From CAG-492 sp035388585 (lineage in GTDB: Bacteria > Bacillota > Clostridia > TANB77 > CAG-508), in NCBI GenBank assembly GCA_035388585.1, contig DAOOQE010000015.1, forward strand, positions 1-33,023: a stretch of DNA of 33,023 nt. Reading direction: 5' to 3'. Numbering within the stretch: the first letter of the stretch is position 1; every line of letters starts with the position of its first letter. A model generated the notes under the pieces. The model had not been told where the DNA came from. It worked only from the letters and a program-made list of their open reading frames with translations, and searched no databases. Positions 15,824 through 24,440 of this stretch are shown piece after piece. The translations under genes and the position numbers were made by a program.

Positions 15824-18100
15824 TTAATTACAATTATGAGTTACTCTATCTCTTAATTCTGCGAGCTTACCAGCATTCCAGCGCGATGTTGTACCTACAA
15901 GATATCCTGTTATTCTTTGAATTGTATCAATATGATCTCCACCACATTGAGGGCAAACTTTTAAGTTAGAATCTGAATTCTCAAATCCACATTCTAAACA
16001 TCTAGAACGTGTATGATTTACACTTCCATAACCCATATTATATCTATCTAATAAATCTACAACTGCCTCAATTGTTTCTGGATTATGAGTTGCATCTCCA
16101 TCAAGTTCAATATAAAAAATATGTCCACCTTCTGTCATAGCATGATATGGTGCTTCTATTTTAGCTTTGTGATCTGCTGTACATTTATACCAAACAGGCA
16201 CATGATTACTATTTGTATAATACTCTTTATCTGTAACTCCTAAAATAACACCATATTCTTTTTTATCCATTTTAGTAAATCTACCTGAAACTCCCTCTGC
16301 CGGTGTAGCTAGTACTGAATAATTCAAATTATATCTATCTGCATTTTGTTTTACTTCTTCATGAAGTTCTCCAATTATTTCAAGTCCTAATTCTTGTGCT
16401 TCGTCAGATTCACCTTGGTGTTTTCCTGTTAAAACTGTTAAGCATTCTGCTAATCCAATGAATCCTATTCCTAAAGTACCATGTTTAAGAACTTTTTCAA
16501 TTGATTCCCATGGTTTTAAATTTTCACTTCCTACCCACAATCCAGACATAAGTAATGGAAATTGTTTGGCAACAGCAGTACACTGAAATCTAAATCTGTC
16601 ATATAGCTGTCTTGAAGCAACATCAACATATTTGTCTAATTCTTGCATAAAAATTTTCTTAACTAATTTTTTATAAGCAGAAGTCATATTTTCTTCGCTT
16701 CCTCTACCTAGTTCAAATTTAATTCCAAGTTGTTCTTGGGCTTTATTAGCTGATTCTATTGCCATTCTAACTAAATTTAATGTTGTAAAAGAAAGATTTC
16801 CTCTTCCAATTGAAGTATCTTCACCATGTCTATCTCCGAAAACCCTTGTTCTGCAGCCCATTGTTGCAACTTCGTATTTATACCTTTTTGGATCTTCTAC
16901 TTTCCAATCATTACTTGTATTAAATGTAGCATCAAGATTCAAGAAATTAGGAAAAAATCTTTTTGCTGTAACTCTGCAAGCTAATTTATATAAATCATAA
17001 TTTGGATCTTTTGGTAAATAGTTTATACCTCTTTTCTTTTTCCAAATTTGAATTGGGAAAATAGGAGTTTCACTATTTCCTACACCTCTTTCTGTTGAAA
17101 GAAGAATTTCTCTTATTACACATCTTCCTTCTGGAGTTGTATCTGTTCCATAATTTATAGAACTAAATACAACTTGATTTCCACCTCTTGAATGAATTGT
17201 GTTCATATTGTGTATAAATGCTTCCATAGATTGATGTACTCTGTTTACTGTGTTATTTATTGCAGCTTGTATATCTCTATCTTTTCCACACAAACCTGCT
17301 AGGTCTTTTTTTATATAATCTTCAACTTGATAATCTTCTAAATCCGATAAATCTTTATCTAGTAATAATGCAATTTTTTTAACTTCTTCTTTAAAAGTCA
17401 TTTTTACATATGGGGCTAAATAATAATCGAATGCTGGAATTGCTTGTCCTCCGTGCATTTCATTTTGTACAGTTTCCATAGATATGCAACCCAATATACT
17501 TGCGGTTTCTATTCTTTTTGCTGGTCTTGATGCACCATGCCCTGCTTTAAATCCTTCTTCTAAAATTTTATCTAATGGATGTTGTAAACATGTTAATGAT
17601 TTTGTAGGATAATAATCTTTATCATGTATGTGAATATGTCCAGTTCTTGTAGCTTCTCTAGCTTCAGCTGATAATAAAAAATCATCTACAAATGGTTTTG
17701 TAGTTTCTGATGCAAATTTCATCATCATTCCTGCTGGTGTATCAGCATTCATATTTGCATTTTCTCTTGTTACATCATTTGATTTTGTCTCGATAATATC
17801 TAAAAATACTTCTTTTGTTTTTGACTTTCTAGCAATATCTCTGTTATATCTGTAAGTAATATATGCTTGAGCTACTTCTTTTCTTGAAGAACCCATTAAT
17901 TTTTTTTCTACTGCATCTTGAATTTCATAAACTGTAGTTTGATTTTTATCTTCTAATTGTTTTTCCACAGATGCTGCTATTTTATTTGCTAAATCTATAT
18001 CAACTCCTCCTGAAGTTTGTGACATAGCTAGTGTAACTGCTTTTACTATTCTTTCTGGATTAAACTCGGCTAATCTTCCATCTCTTTTAATTACTTGCAT
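15824..18100 (-). CDS. nrdD: Anaerobic (class III) ribonucleoside-triphosphate reductase
   Basis: This 758-residue protein makes dNTPs without oxygen. The N-terminal ATP-cone begins MQVIKRDGRLAEFNPERIV. The catalytic barrel contains HIHDKDYY and NQVVFSSINYG. The C-terminal zinc site is Cys701, Cys704, Cys716 and Cys719 (CLECGF, CPQCGG). The glycyl-radical loop is RITGYLVGTT, with Gly732 as the likely radical site. AAGGGGGATATTACA precedes the ATG. It is paired with nrdG downstream. No class I or II reductase is in the window, and the enzyme is oxygen-labile, which supports an anaerobic lifestyle. Confidence 0.97.
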   Translation of the reverse strand: MQVIKRDGRLAEFNPERIVKAVTLAMSQTSGGVDIDLANKIAASVEKQLEDKNQTTVYEIQDAVEKKLMGSSRKEVAQAYITYRYNRDIARKSKTKEVFLDIIETKSNDVTRENANMNADTPAGMMMKFASETTKPFVDDFLLSAEAREATRTGHIHIHDKDYYPTKSLTCLQHPLDKILEEGFKAGHGASRPAKRIETASILGCISMETVQNEMHGGQAIPAFDYYLAPYVKMTFKEEVKKIALLLDKDLSDLEDYQVEDYIKKDLAGLCGKDRDIQAAINNTVNRVHQSMEAFIHNMNTIHSRGGNQVVFSSINYGTDTTPEGRCVIREILLSTERGVGNSETPIFPIQIWKKKRGINYLPKDPNYDLYKLACRVTAKRFFPNFLNLDATFNTSNDWKVEDPKRYKYEVATMGCRTRVFGDRHGEDTSIGRGNLSFTTLNLVRMAIESANKAQEQLGIKFELGRGSEENMTSAYKKLVKKIFMQELDKYVDVASRQLYDRFRFQCTAVAKQFPLLMSGLWVGSENLKPWESIEKVLKHGTLGIGFIGLAECLTVLTGKHQGESDEAQELGLEIIGELHEEVKQNADRYNLNYSVLATPAEGVSGRFTKMDKKEYGVILGVTDKEYYTNSNHVPVWYKCTADHKAKIEAPYHAMTEGGHIFYIELDGDATHNPETIEAVVDLLDRYNMGYGSVNHTRSRCLECGFENSDSNLKVCPQCGGDHIDTIQRITGYLVGTTSRWNAGKLAELRDRVTHNCN

Positions 18101-18179
18101 TGTAATATCCCCCTTCTTGTTACTTGTTTAATTGTTTTTTTTATTTATATAAACTCCGTTGTTACAGAGAATTGTTGCC

Positions 18180-18475
18180 TTGCTTTTTAATTATATACTT
18201 TCTTTTATTATTTTTTCTCTTGTTTTATTTTTCCAGTTTTTTTCTTGTTATAAATTTTTTCTTATTTTATTTTTTCTATTTTTTTCTTTTTATTATTTTT
18301 TTCTTGTTATTATTTTTTATCTTGTTTTATTTTTTATCTTGTTATATTTTTCAATTTTTTTCTTTTTATTATTTTTTTCTTGTTTTATATTGCTAATTTC
18401 TTTTCTTTTTATAAATTTTTCTATTTTTTTATATTGTTGATTTTTTCTCTTTTTTTATATTTTATATTTTATTAA
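18180..18475. repeat. T-rich low-complexity tract in the nrdD leader
   Basis: Imperfect repeats of TTTTTTCTTGTTTTATTTT and TTTTTATTATTTTTT. The mRNA of nrdD would be A-rich and largely unstructured here if it starts at the promoter near 18570. Confidence 0.65.
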
Positions 18476-18571
18476 GAAACTGAATTTAAAACTATATGAA
18501 TTTTAATACCTAAGACTTTTATAAAATATTTATAGTACTTATTGAGTTTAAAATATTTTTTTAATACTTAT

Positions 18572-18599
18572 AGTATATTTGTTTTTCAGGTAATGTCAA
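18572..18599 (-). promoter_or_regulatory. Candidate nrdD promoter with overlapping inverted repeat
   Basis: On the minus strand TTGACA (18599-18594), a 16-nt spacer and TATACT (18577-18572). On the plus strand GTCA-AACG, TTTAGG, CGTT-ATG-TGAC (18595-18619) makes a bulged inverted repeat overlapping the -35, which could be an operator. The leader to nrdD would be about 460 nt. Confidence 0.55.
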
Positions 18600-18870
18600 A
18601 CGTTTAGGCGTTATGTGACTTTAGCCAGTTTTCCTTTATATATAAGCTTTTTTATATTTAATTCTTTTTTTAATTTTATGTTCTCTAAACGCTCTAAAAC
18701 CTTTATAATACTGTGTATTTTCTATATTGTTTCGTAATTATTACAATTAAATTACGTTTATATTACACAAATATTACAAATATTTATTAAGTGCGATTTT
18801 TATTGTTTTTTTTAAAATATTTAATTGATTTTTGCTAATTTTCACTTTTTAAAAAAATTTTAAGCTCAAA

Positions 18871-18900
18871 AATAAAACCAATTGTATTTTCAATTGGTTT
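18871..18900 (-). terminator. Terminator of the YPQTG surface-protein gene
   Basis: On the minus strand AAACCAATTG, six bases, CAATTGGTTT, then ATTTTTG. The 10-bp stem is perfect. It lies 60 nt after the stop codon. Confidence 0.85.
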
Positions 18901-18959
18901 ATAATTTTTATTAGCATTATCTAATTTATAATTTAAGACTTATGTTTTATTTTAAATCT

Positions 18960-20195
18960 TTAGTTTTTAATTTTGTAATATGAAAACACAGATACTCCAA
19001 GTGAAATTAATATTCCTATTAAAATTATATGATCATTTGTTCCTGTTTGAGGATATATTTTTGTAGCTTGAGAATTTTTCTCAGTTATTTTAATGCTTTC
19101 TTTTTTTACTGTTTTAGCAGTTTTTGTTACATCTTTTATATCCTTAAAATCTGATTTATCTGATATATTAGAAATATCAATAATTTCAGAGTTTTCTACA
19201 CTTTTAATTATGTTTTCTGTTCCAGCTTTTTCAATACTATTAGAAATATTTACAGAAAATGGTTGTACATTAGTTTCTTTTATATCAATTATTTCTTGGT
19301 TATTCACTTCTTTTATATCAACAAACTCTTGCTGATTATCAGAAATATTATTTAAACTATTTTGTTCTGTTACCTTCACATCACTCTCAGAATTATTATT
19401 TATACTATTTTGTTCTGTTACCTTTACATCAGTCTCAGAATTATTATTTATACTATTTTGTTCTGTTACCTTTACATCACTCTGTGTAATATTTCCCTGT
19501 TGGGTTCCATTTTCTTTAACTTCAGATGTACTAATTTCATTCTTAATATCATTTAAATCAATAGGTTCTAGTGAATTTTTTATTATATTAAATGAAACAA
19601 GTTGATTTATATTATTATTATTTATATTTTCAATTACCTTTTTATCATTTTCGGAATTTTCTATTGTTTTTTCTTGATTTTCATTTTGGTCTACTGATTC
19701 ATTAATATCTGAAGTGTTGTTTATCATCATATTATTTTCTGAACTATTTTGTGTTAGTACATTTTTATCTTCTGTATTTTCCAAGACCTTTTTTTCCTCT
19801 ATTGTTATGTATGATAATTGAATTTCTCCATCTTCATTTCTTAAATATACTGTATAATCACCATAATTTATAATTTTTATATATTTATTTACAAAATTAT
19901 TATTATCAAATTCTACTTTTTTAGCCTTATCTCCCTCAAAAAAAGCAATTATTGCTTCTGCATTATTATTAAAATCTGATATTGTCTTTTTTTCATTAAT
20001 ATATGAAATTTCAATTATTTTACTAGGCGAGCTTGCATTTATATTTATTACATATTCTCCTTCAAATTCAACCTTAGATAAATCTATATTTAATTCTTCA
20101 TTATCCGCCAATGAAAATATCGGTGCAAACATATACAGTATTAAAATTATTGCCACTAAAAGAGAAACATACATTGATATTTTGTGTTTCTTCAT
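18960..20195 (-). CDS. Sortase-anchored Asn/Glu/Ser-rich surface protein (YPQTG)
   Basis: This is a 411-residue protein with a signal peptide (residues 1-31, MFAPIFSLADN). An N-terminal beta-rich region (about 35-135) is followed by a long low-complexity stalk rich in Asn, Glu, Ser and Lys. The stalk includes three 16-residue repeats of the type DVKVTEQNSINNNSE (48-bp period in the DNA, about 19357-19500). The C-terminal sorting signal is YPQTG at 381-385, a hydrophobic helix and the tail YYKIKN. It has the usual xPxTG form, unlike the TPKTN signal of the TasA-like operon, so a different sortase may anchor it. ATAGGAGGATGTTAA precedes the start. The stalk gives no hint of ligand. Confidence 0.88.
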   Translation of the reverse strand: MKKHKISMYVSLLVAIILILYMFAPIFSLADNEELNIDLSKVEFEGEYVININASSPSKIIEISYINEKKTISDFNNNAEAIIAFFEGDKAKKVEFDNNNFVNKYIKIINYGDYTVYLRNEDGEIQLSYITIEEKKVLENTEDKNVLTQNSSENNMMINNTSDINESVDQNENQEKTIENSENDKKVIENINNNNINQLVSFNIIKNSLEPIDLNDIKNEISTSEVKENGTQQGNITQSDVKVTEQNSINNNSETDVKVTEQNSINNNSESDVKVTEQNSLNNISDNQQEFVDIKEVNNQEIIDIKETNVQPFSVNISNSIEKAGTENIIKSVENSEIIDISNISDKSDFKDIKDVTKTAKTVKKESIKITEKNSQATKIYPQTGTNDHIILIGILISLGVSVFSYYKIKN

Positions 20196-20238
20196 TTAAC
20201 ATCCTCCTATTGGTTTGTCTATTAATTTTTCTATTTTC

Positions 20239-20266
20239 AGTATATCTCATTCAATTAATTTTTCAA
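20239..20266 (-). promoter_or_regulatory. Promoter of the YPQTG surface-protein gene
   Basis: On the minus strand TTGAAA (20266-20261), a 16-nt spacer and TATACT (20244-20239). Confidence 0.6.
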
Positions 20267-20308
20267 AAAATTAATTATTCTTTAATTCTATTTTTTTACT
20301 TTACTTTA

Positions 20309-20530
20309 TTATTTATTTAACTTTTCTATTAATTCTTTTAAACTATTAAGTTCTTCTTCTGTAAGTGTTACTCCTTTTCCCATTCTGTCATGTTTTTCAT
20401 TCCAATCTCTTATATCATATTTTGCTGGTCTATCACTCCAAGATATTAAATTCAATTCTTTTTTCCAGCCTTTTTCTGTTTCTGATAATACTCCTAAACT
20501 CTTAATTATTTCATATTTTAGTTCAGCCAT
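20309..20530 (-). CDS. YdbC/PC4-family DNA-binding protein
   Basis: This is a 73-residue protein when started at ATG 20530 (MAELKYE). That start has AGAGGGGGAAAATTT directly upstream, so I prefer it to an in-frame ATG nine codons earlier. The sequence LGVLSETEKGWKKELNLISW, then RPAKYDIRDWNEKHDRMGKG, matches the short bacterial PC4-like family (PF02229, YdbC). Its members bind single-stranded DNA with a compact beta-sheet dimer and may affect transcription. It is a single gene with a TATAAT box (minus strand 20565-20560) preceded by TGT. Confidence 0.88.
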   Translation of the reverse strand: MAELKYEIIKSLGVLSETEKGWKKELNLISWSDRPAKYDIRDWNEKHDRMGKGVTLTEEELNSLKELIEKLNK

Positions 20531-20604
20531 AAATTTTCCCCCTCTTAATTTATACATATATTATAACACAAAAAAATAAATTTACCACTTTATTTTAAAA
20601 ATAT

Positions 20605-20665
20605 TCTTCTATAGCGAAATATGCACTTACTTTTTCACTTCAACCTATAGCGAAATATTTTTTAA
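20605..20665. repeat. Direct repeat CTATAGCGAAATAT flanking a dispersed-repeat fragment
   Basis: Two copies of CTATAGCGAAATAT (20609 and 20645) surround GCACTTACTTTTTCACTTC, which is the 3' half of the dispersed element also seen near 7200 and 27120. Confidence 0.6.
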
Positions 20666-20689
20666 ATCATAAAACACCTAAAAATATAG

Positions 20690-21163
20690 CTATTTCAACT
20701 CATCACATATCTTGTGAAATGGATATTTACCTTCCTTAATTATGTTTTTTAATATTTCTGGAACAAGTCTATATTTTTCCAGTTTGTTAAGTTCAACCCA
20801 TTCATATTGTAAATGTTGTTTTCCTTCTAAATTTTTCAAGGTATATTCTATTTTTTTATCTTCTTCATCAATAAACTCTATAAAATGAATAAACATTATT
20901 TCATGATATTTTGAACCTTTCATTTCAAAAAAATTTTCAATTATTCCCGCAAAACCTTTAACTTCGACTTTTTTACCTACTTCTTCTTCCATTTCCCTTT
21001 GTATTGTATCTACAGAATTTTCTCCTATTGCAATTCTACCTCCAATTAAGGCATAATGGTCTGAATTTATATTTCTATGTAATAATATTTTACCATTATG
21101 GATCATAATTCCAGCCGCCCTCACATTAAGTCTATAGTCTTCTACATCGATTGTTATATCCAT
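20690..21163 (-). CDS. Nudix hydrolase
   Basis: This 157-residue protein has the Nudix box at residues 42-64 (GRIAIGE, seven residues, REMEEEVG), matching Gx5Ex7REUxEExGU with all metal-binding glutamates. These enzymes cleave nucleoside diphosphates linked to another moiety. The substrate cannot be read from the sequence. It opens with a beta-strand RAAGIMIHNGKILLHR and ends with QYEWVELNKLEKYRLVPEIL, as in small MutT-like enzymes. GAGAGGAG precedes the start. It is one of two unrelated-looking Nudix genes in tandem here. Confidence 0.93.
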   Translation of the reverse strand: MDITIDVEDYRLNVRAAGIMIHNGKILLHRNINSDHYALIGGRIAIGENSVDTIQREMEEEVGKKVEVKGFAGIIENFFEMKGSKYHEIMFIHFIEFIDEEDKKIEYTLKNLEGKQHLQYEWVELNKLEKYRLVPEILKNIIKEGKYPFHKICDELK

Positions 21164-21302
21164 ATTTTTCTCCTCTCAAAATTTGTTTTAATTTTATTTT
21201 ATTCGTTTTAATTTTATTTTATTTTTTTAAAATTTTAATTTCTGATTTTTGCTATCGGTTTTTTCTATAAAATCCGCAAAATCGATTACAAATTCCATAT
21301 CC

Positions 21303-21465
21303 TTTAATCACAACTTAGTTTTATAGTAATTCTATGTTGTAAACTTTGCTTTTTAATACTTCTTATTTAATCCTAACTTAGTTTTATAATAATTCTATGT
21401 TGCAACCTTTGCTTTTTAATACTTCTTCTTTAATCCTAACTTAGTTTTATAGTAATTATTTTATA
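21303..21465. repeat. 63-bp tandem repeat, about 2.6 copies
   Basis: Copies start at 21303, 21366 and 21429, with TTTAATCCTAACTTAGTTTT followed by ATAGTAATTCTATGTTG and CTTTGCTTTTTAATACTTCTT. The copies differ by a few bases. It lies downstream of the second Nudix gene. Confidence 0.9.
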
Positions 21466-21479
21466 TTAGTTTCAGTTAG

Positions 21480-22010
21480 CTATTGTTTTTCATAATACTT
21501 TCTTAAAAAATTCCATACTCCAGTTTTTTCGGTTAGACCTTTATAGTTATCATCTATCATATTTAATATTTCATGCTTAGTAAACCATTTAATATCTGAT
21601 ACTTCATCTTTTTGCAAAATAATATCCTTAATATTTACATTTTTAGTAACAATATAGCATTCATTAAAATGTTTATTGACTATATCTCCTACAATATTTA
21701 TAGAAGTAGATCCAACTAAATATTTTACGTCTTTTTCGTCAACATCTATCCCTATTTCCTCTTTTATTTCTCTAATCAAAGAATCTGTACCAAACTCGCC
21801 TGCTAAAACATGGCCACCTGCAGTAACATCCCATAAATTCGGCCATAGTTTTTTATTTGCACTTCTTTTTTGTAATAATACATCATTATTTTCATTAAAA
21901 ACAAAGCAATAATTGGCTCTGTGCCACAGACCTTGTTTATGGCATTTTTCTCTAGTTTCAACAATTCCTGTAAATTCCCCATTTTCATTTAACACATCAA
22001 AACATTCCAT
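21480..22010 (-). CDS. Nudix hydrolase, IDI/YfcD-like subgroup
   Basis: This 176-residue protein opens with a DVLNENGEFTGIVETREKCH segment and has WHRANYCFVF, LLQKRSANKKLWPNLWD and TAGGH, typical of the subgroup related to isopentenyl-diphosphate isomerase. The Nudix box runs from residue 66 to 88 (GHVLAGE, then REIKEEIGI). The glutamates needed for metal binding are intact. The lack of obvious isomerase-specific residues suggests a hydrolase of unknown substrate. AAAGGAAATGATAATAA precedes the ATG. Confidence 0.92.
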   Translation of the reverse strand: MECFDVLNENGEFTGIVETREKCHKQGLWHRANYCFVFNENNDVLLQKRSANKKLWPNLWDVTAGGHVLAGEFGTDSLIREIKEEIGIDVDEKDVKYLVGSTSINIVGDIVNKHFNECYIVTKNVNIKDIILQKDEVSDIKWFTKHEILNMIDDNYKGLTEKTGVWNFLRKYYEKQ

Positions 22011-22041
22011 TTATTATCATTTCCTTTCATATAATTAATTA

Positions 22042-22165
22042 TTTCACAAGATTTCAATTTTTTTGTTTATTATATTAATAATTTTTTCACGATTTCAATT
22101 TTTTTGTTTATTATTTTAATAATTTTTTCACAATTTCAATTTTTTTGTTTATTGTATTCATAATT
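22042..22165. repeat. 41-bp tandem repeat, three copies
   Basis: ATTTCAATTTTTTTGTTTAT, then TATTTTAATAATTTTTTCAC, repeats with starts at 22051, 22092 and 22133. It lies between a Nudix gene and the next membrane protein gene. Confidence 0.9.
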
Positions 22166-22167
22166 TT

Positions 22168-22767
22168 TTAAATTATCTTTTTAATTTGATAAACCTCTTT
22201 TAAATTTCTGTAGTACTTAATTTTTATTATATAAAATTTTTGATTTTTATAGATATTTGAACGTGCATCTCGAGTTACTTTCAGTTTAACTTCTTTTCCA
22301 TCAACATTACCAACAATATAATTGTTTTTTCCCCCTTTTCTTCTAGTTGTTACCTTTACCTCCGCATTAATCATTATCGCTTCAACTGGTCCTTGTTGAA
22401 TATCTTTTAGATACGTACTTCCACCACTTGCTGCTAAAGCTTCAATCACAATTATGCTTATAATACCTATTGCCCAAAGCTTCTTATTGTTTTTAAATGA
22501 ATTTCTAATAATTTTGTATTGTTTTGTTTTTTTGTTTTTATTTTTTTTATTTGCTCTAACATACAAAATAATTGGTAAAATAATAACTGATAACCCACAT
22601 AAAATGCAATAAGCTAAACCAGTTAATAAATATCCATCTTGTGATGATAATATTACTCCAAGTATAAATTGCAACACAACTAAGGAAACAAATACGCCTA
22701 TAAAAGTTATTAGCATAATAATCAAAACTAAAAATATAACTTTTTTTGAACTCAGTTCCTTTTTCAT
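22168..22767 (-). CDS. Unknown membrane protein
   Basis: This is a 199-residue protein I do not recognise. Membrane segments are predicted at about residues 9-36, 43-69 and 95-111, with the basic loop NKKNKNKKTKQYK between the second and third. The C-terminal 85 residues look like a soluble beta-rich domain (VEAIMINAEVKVTTRRKGGKNN, YIVGNVDGKEVKLKVTRD), probably outside the cell if the N-terminus is inside. Strong RBS (CGGAGGAG). No operon partner is close. Confidence 0.75.
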   Translation of the reverse strand: MKKELSSKKVIFLVLIIMLITFIGVFVSLVVLQFILGVILSSQDGYLLTGLAYCILCGLSVIILPIILYVRANKKNKNKKTKQYKIIRNSFKNNKKLWAIGIISIIVIEALAASGGSTYLKDIQQGPVEAIMINAEVKVTTRRKGGKNNYIVGNVDGKEVKLKVTRDARSNIYKNQKFYIIKIKYYRNLKEVYQIKKII

Positions 22768-22944
22768 TTTTTTCTCCTCCGAATTTTTTTATATTTCATT
22801 TTAAAATTCAATTTATTATACACAATTTTTCTATAATATTCCATACAATAATTCTAAAATATATTCTTTTTTTGCAAAATCATGTATTCACTTTATTTTT
22901 TATAGAAATATAGATTTTGAATACAATAAAGAATAAAAACAATA

Positions 22945-22983
22945 TAAAAAAGTGACGAATCTATTTAGATTCATCACTTTAAA
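22945..22983 (-). terminator. Terminator of the 115-residue gene
   Basis: On the minus strand AAAGTGATGAATCTA, short loop, TAGATTCGTCACTTT and a T-run. The stem is about 15 bp with one mismatch. Confidence 0.9.
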
Positions 22984-22994
22984 AGATTAGTTAT

Positions 22995-23342
22995 TTAGTT
23001 TTCAAATTTTTTTGCTATGTACCTTTCTAATTTGTCTATCAGCCTATACAATTCTGTATATCTCTTTTCTGCCAATCTTACTTTTTTAGGAACATGGACA
23101 ATATAAATAATTCTATGAGAAAACTTTGGATATTTTTTTTCTAAAATTTCTCTCTCTTGATAAAGCATTGGAAGTATCTTTTTTGATACTTCTTTTATTT
23201 CTCTCAAAAGAGCATTATAGTCTTCATATTCCTGATTCCAATTTTCAGTTGTATACTGGCTTGCATTTACAAGCCGCCAAGAATAAGAAAGTTGCCTAAT
23301 TTCGTAATCAAGTGTATGAAATTGCTTTAATAGTTCTTCCAT
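22995..23342 (-). CDS. Unknown small helical protein
   Basis: This is a 115-residue, mostly helical, highly charged protein with no signal peptide. It begins MEELLKQFHTLDYEIRQLSY and ends in a probable helix (YRLIDKLERYIAKKFEN). A central IIYIVHVPKKVR strand-like segment interrupts two helical regions. It has a strong RBS (AAAAGGAGGGG), its own promoter with a palindrome between the -35 and -10, and a strong terminator, so it is very likely expressed. I do not recognise the family. Confidence 0.75.
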   Translation of the reverse strand: MEELLKQFHTLDYEIRQLSYSWRLVNASQYTTENWNQEYEDYNALLREIKEVSKKILPMLYQEREILEKKYPKFSHRIIYIVHVPKKVRLAEKRYTELYRLIDKLERYIAKKFEN

Positions 23343-23416
23343 ACTACCCCTCCTTTTAAATTTTATAATGTATTCTTATACAAAACATTTGTGAAAATCT
23401 TCTCACTAATGTAACA

Positions 23417-23445
23417 ATTATAACATAAATTTATGTAAATTTCAA
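23417..23445 (-). promoter_or_regulatory. Promoter with palindromic spacer (possible operator)
   Basis: On the minus strand TTGAAA (23445-23440), a 17-nt spacer and TATAAT (23422-23417). The spacer contains the perfect 14-bp palindrome ACATAAATTTATGT (23423-23436), well placed to block polymerase. Confidence 0.7.
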
Positions 23446-23515
23446 TTTTTTTACAAATTCAGTAGTGATTGATACAGATTCGTATAGTATACAAAATTGC
23501 ACTAAACTTTATTAC

Positions 23516-23544
23516 TTGACGAAATCAACATAATATGGTAATAT
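23516..23544 (+). promoter_or_regulatory. Promoter of the plus-strand 200-residue gene
   Basis: TTGACG (23516-23521), 17-nt spacer, TAATAT (23539-23544), about 80 nt before the start codon. Confidence 0.6.
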
Positions 23545-23624
23545 CTAAAATTAAATGGAAGAATTCCATAAAACACTTAAGAAGTGCATAATAAAAAATC
23601 TATAATTTTTAGGAGGAAAATATA

Positions 23625-24227
23625 ATGGCAGCTTATGAAATTGACAAAAATAATTCCGAATGTATTAAAAAATTTATTTTACTAATTAAAAATATCCGGA
23701 CGAATATTCTAGATATTATTAAAGAACACAAAATACTATCGTCAACAAGTGAGACAATATTTGCCTATGTAGATTCAATACAAAGCGGTGAAACGGTTAA
23801 AGGTGAAATTGTTTTTTCTATACATACTTGTATAATAGAAACATTTCCTTTTGATCTAACACCACTAGAGGAACTAGATAAAATTATTATTGAAAGATAC
23901 CCTTTGATAGCTTTTAATTATATATTCTATATAGATTACAAATTAAATATTTTCAGTTTTGAATTTGGTTTTGATATTCAATTTGATGATGATGATGTTA
24001 TTCTCACAGGAGACGGCTTCAGGTTATTAAACGAAACAAAAAATATAGATAATGTATTAAAACTTTTTAATAATGACTTATCTAAAATTTTAAGAAGAAA
24101 AATCACTAATGATGATTGGCAACAACTGAAAGAATATATGGATTTTTTTGGTAGGTTTTTGAACAGCTCCGATTTTTGGAAATTTGGAGTAATTCAAATT
24201 GATTTTTCTTCAAACAAACTTAAATAA
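23625..24227 (+). CDS. Unknown acidic cytoplasmic protein
   Basis: This is a 200-residue protein with no signal peptide or membrane helix. The N-terminal 50 residues look helical (IKKFILLIKNIRTNILDIIK). The middle is beta-rich (GEIVFSIHTCIIETFPFDL, NYIFYIDYKLNIFSFEFGF), with a run of four aspartates (QFDDDDVIL). The C-terminal part is helical with DDWQQLKEYMDFFGRFL. TTTTAGGAGGAAAATATA precedes the ATG. It is divergent from the gene at 22995-23342 and shares the intergenic space with the palindrome. I do not recognise the family. Confidence 0.75.
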   Translation: MAAYEIDKNNSECIKKFILLIKNIRTNILDIIKEHKILSSTSETIFAYVDSIQSGETVKGEIVFSIHTCIIETFPFDLTPLEELDKIIIERYPLIAFNYIFYIDYKLNIFSFEFGFDIQFDDDDVILTGDGFRLLNETKNIDNVLKLFNNDLSKILRRKITNDDWQQLKEYMDFFGRFLNSSDFWKFGVIQIDFSSNKLK

Positions 24228-24397
24228 TTTTATTAAAATTTTAAATTTAAAATTAAACTTGTAATTTATTTAATGTAAAATCAAATAATTTTGTTGAAAA
24301 TTGTAACCTTTTTATTATCTTTCTTTTTAATATAAAATTTTCTCTTATTAATATTTTAATAAAGACATTTTATAATTAAATATCTTTTAATAATTCA

Positions 24398-24440
24398 AAA
24401 AAACAGACTGCCAAACTAATAAGTTTAGCAGTCTCTTTTT
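24398..24440. terminator. Bidirectional terminator
   Basis: AGACTGC (24405-24411) pairs with GCAGTCT (24428-24434) and AAACT with AGTTT, with A- and T-runs outside. It lies between convergent genes. Confidence 0.88.

Larger units (their letters stand above)
18101..18959. other. Long intergenic region upstream of nrdD
   Basis: This is 859 bp without a convincing gene. About 18180-18475 is low-complexity T-rich sequence (variants of TTTTTTCTTGTTTTATTTT). The apparent open frames there translate to runs of Phe, Leu and Ile and are artefacts. A promoter for nrdD lies near 18572-18599, and the terminator of the upstream surface gene is at 18875-18900. I see no NrdR box. Confidence 0.6.

Noticed and set aside
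18124..18440. Plus-strand open frames of about 90 residues rich in Phe and Leu
   Set aside because: They are translations of a low-complexity T-rich tract in the nrdD upstream region and have no ribosome site.
18680..18710. Minus-strand GTTTTAGAGC, like the start of a type II CRISPR repeat or tracrRNA anti-repeat
   Set aside because: Only ten bases match, there is no second repeat or spacer, and no cas gene is present.
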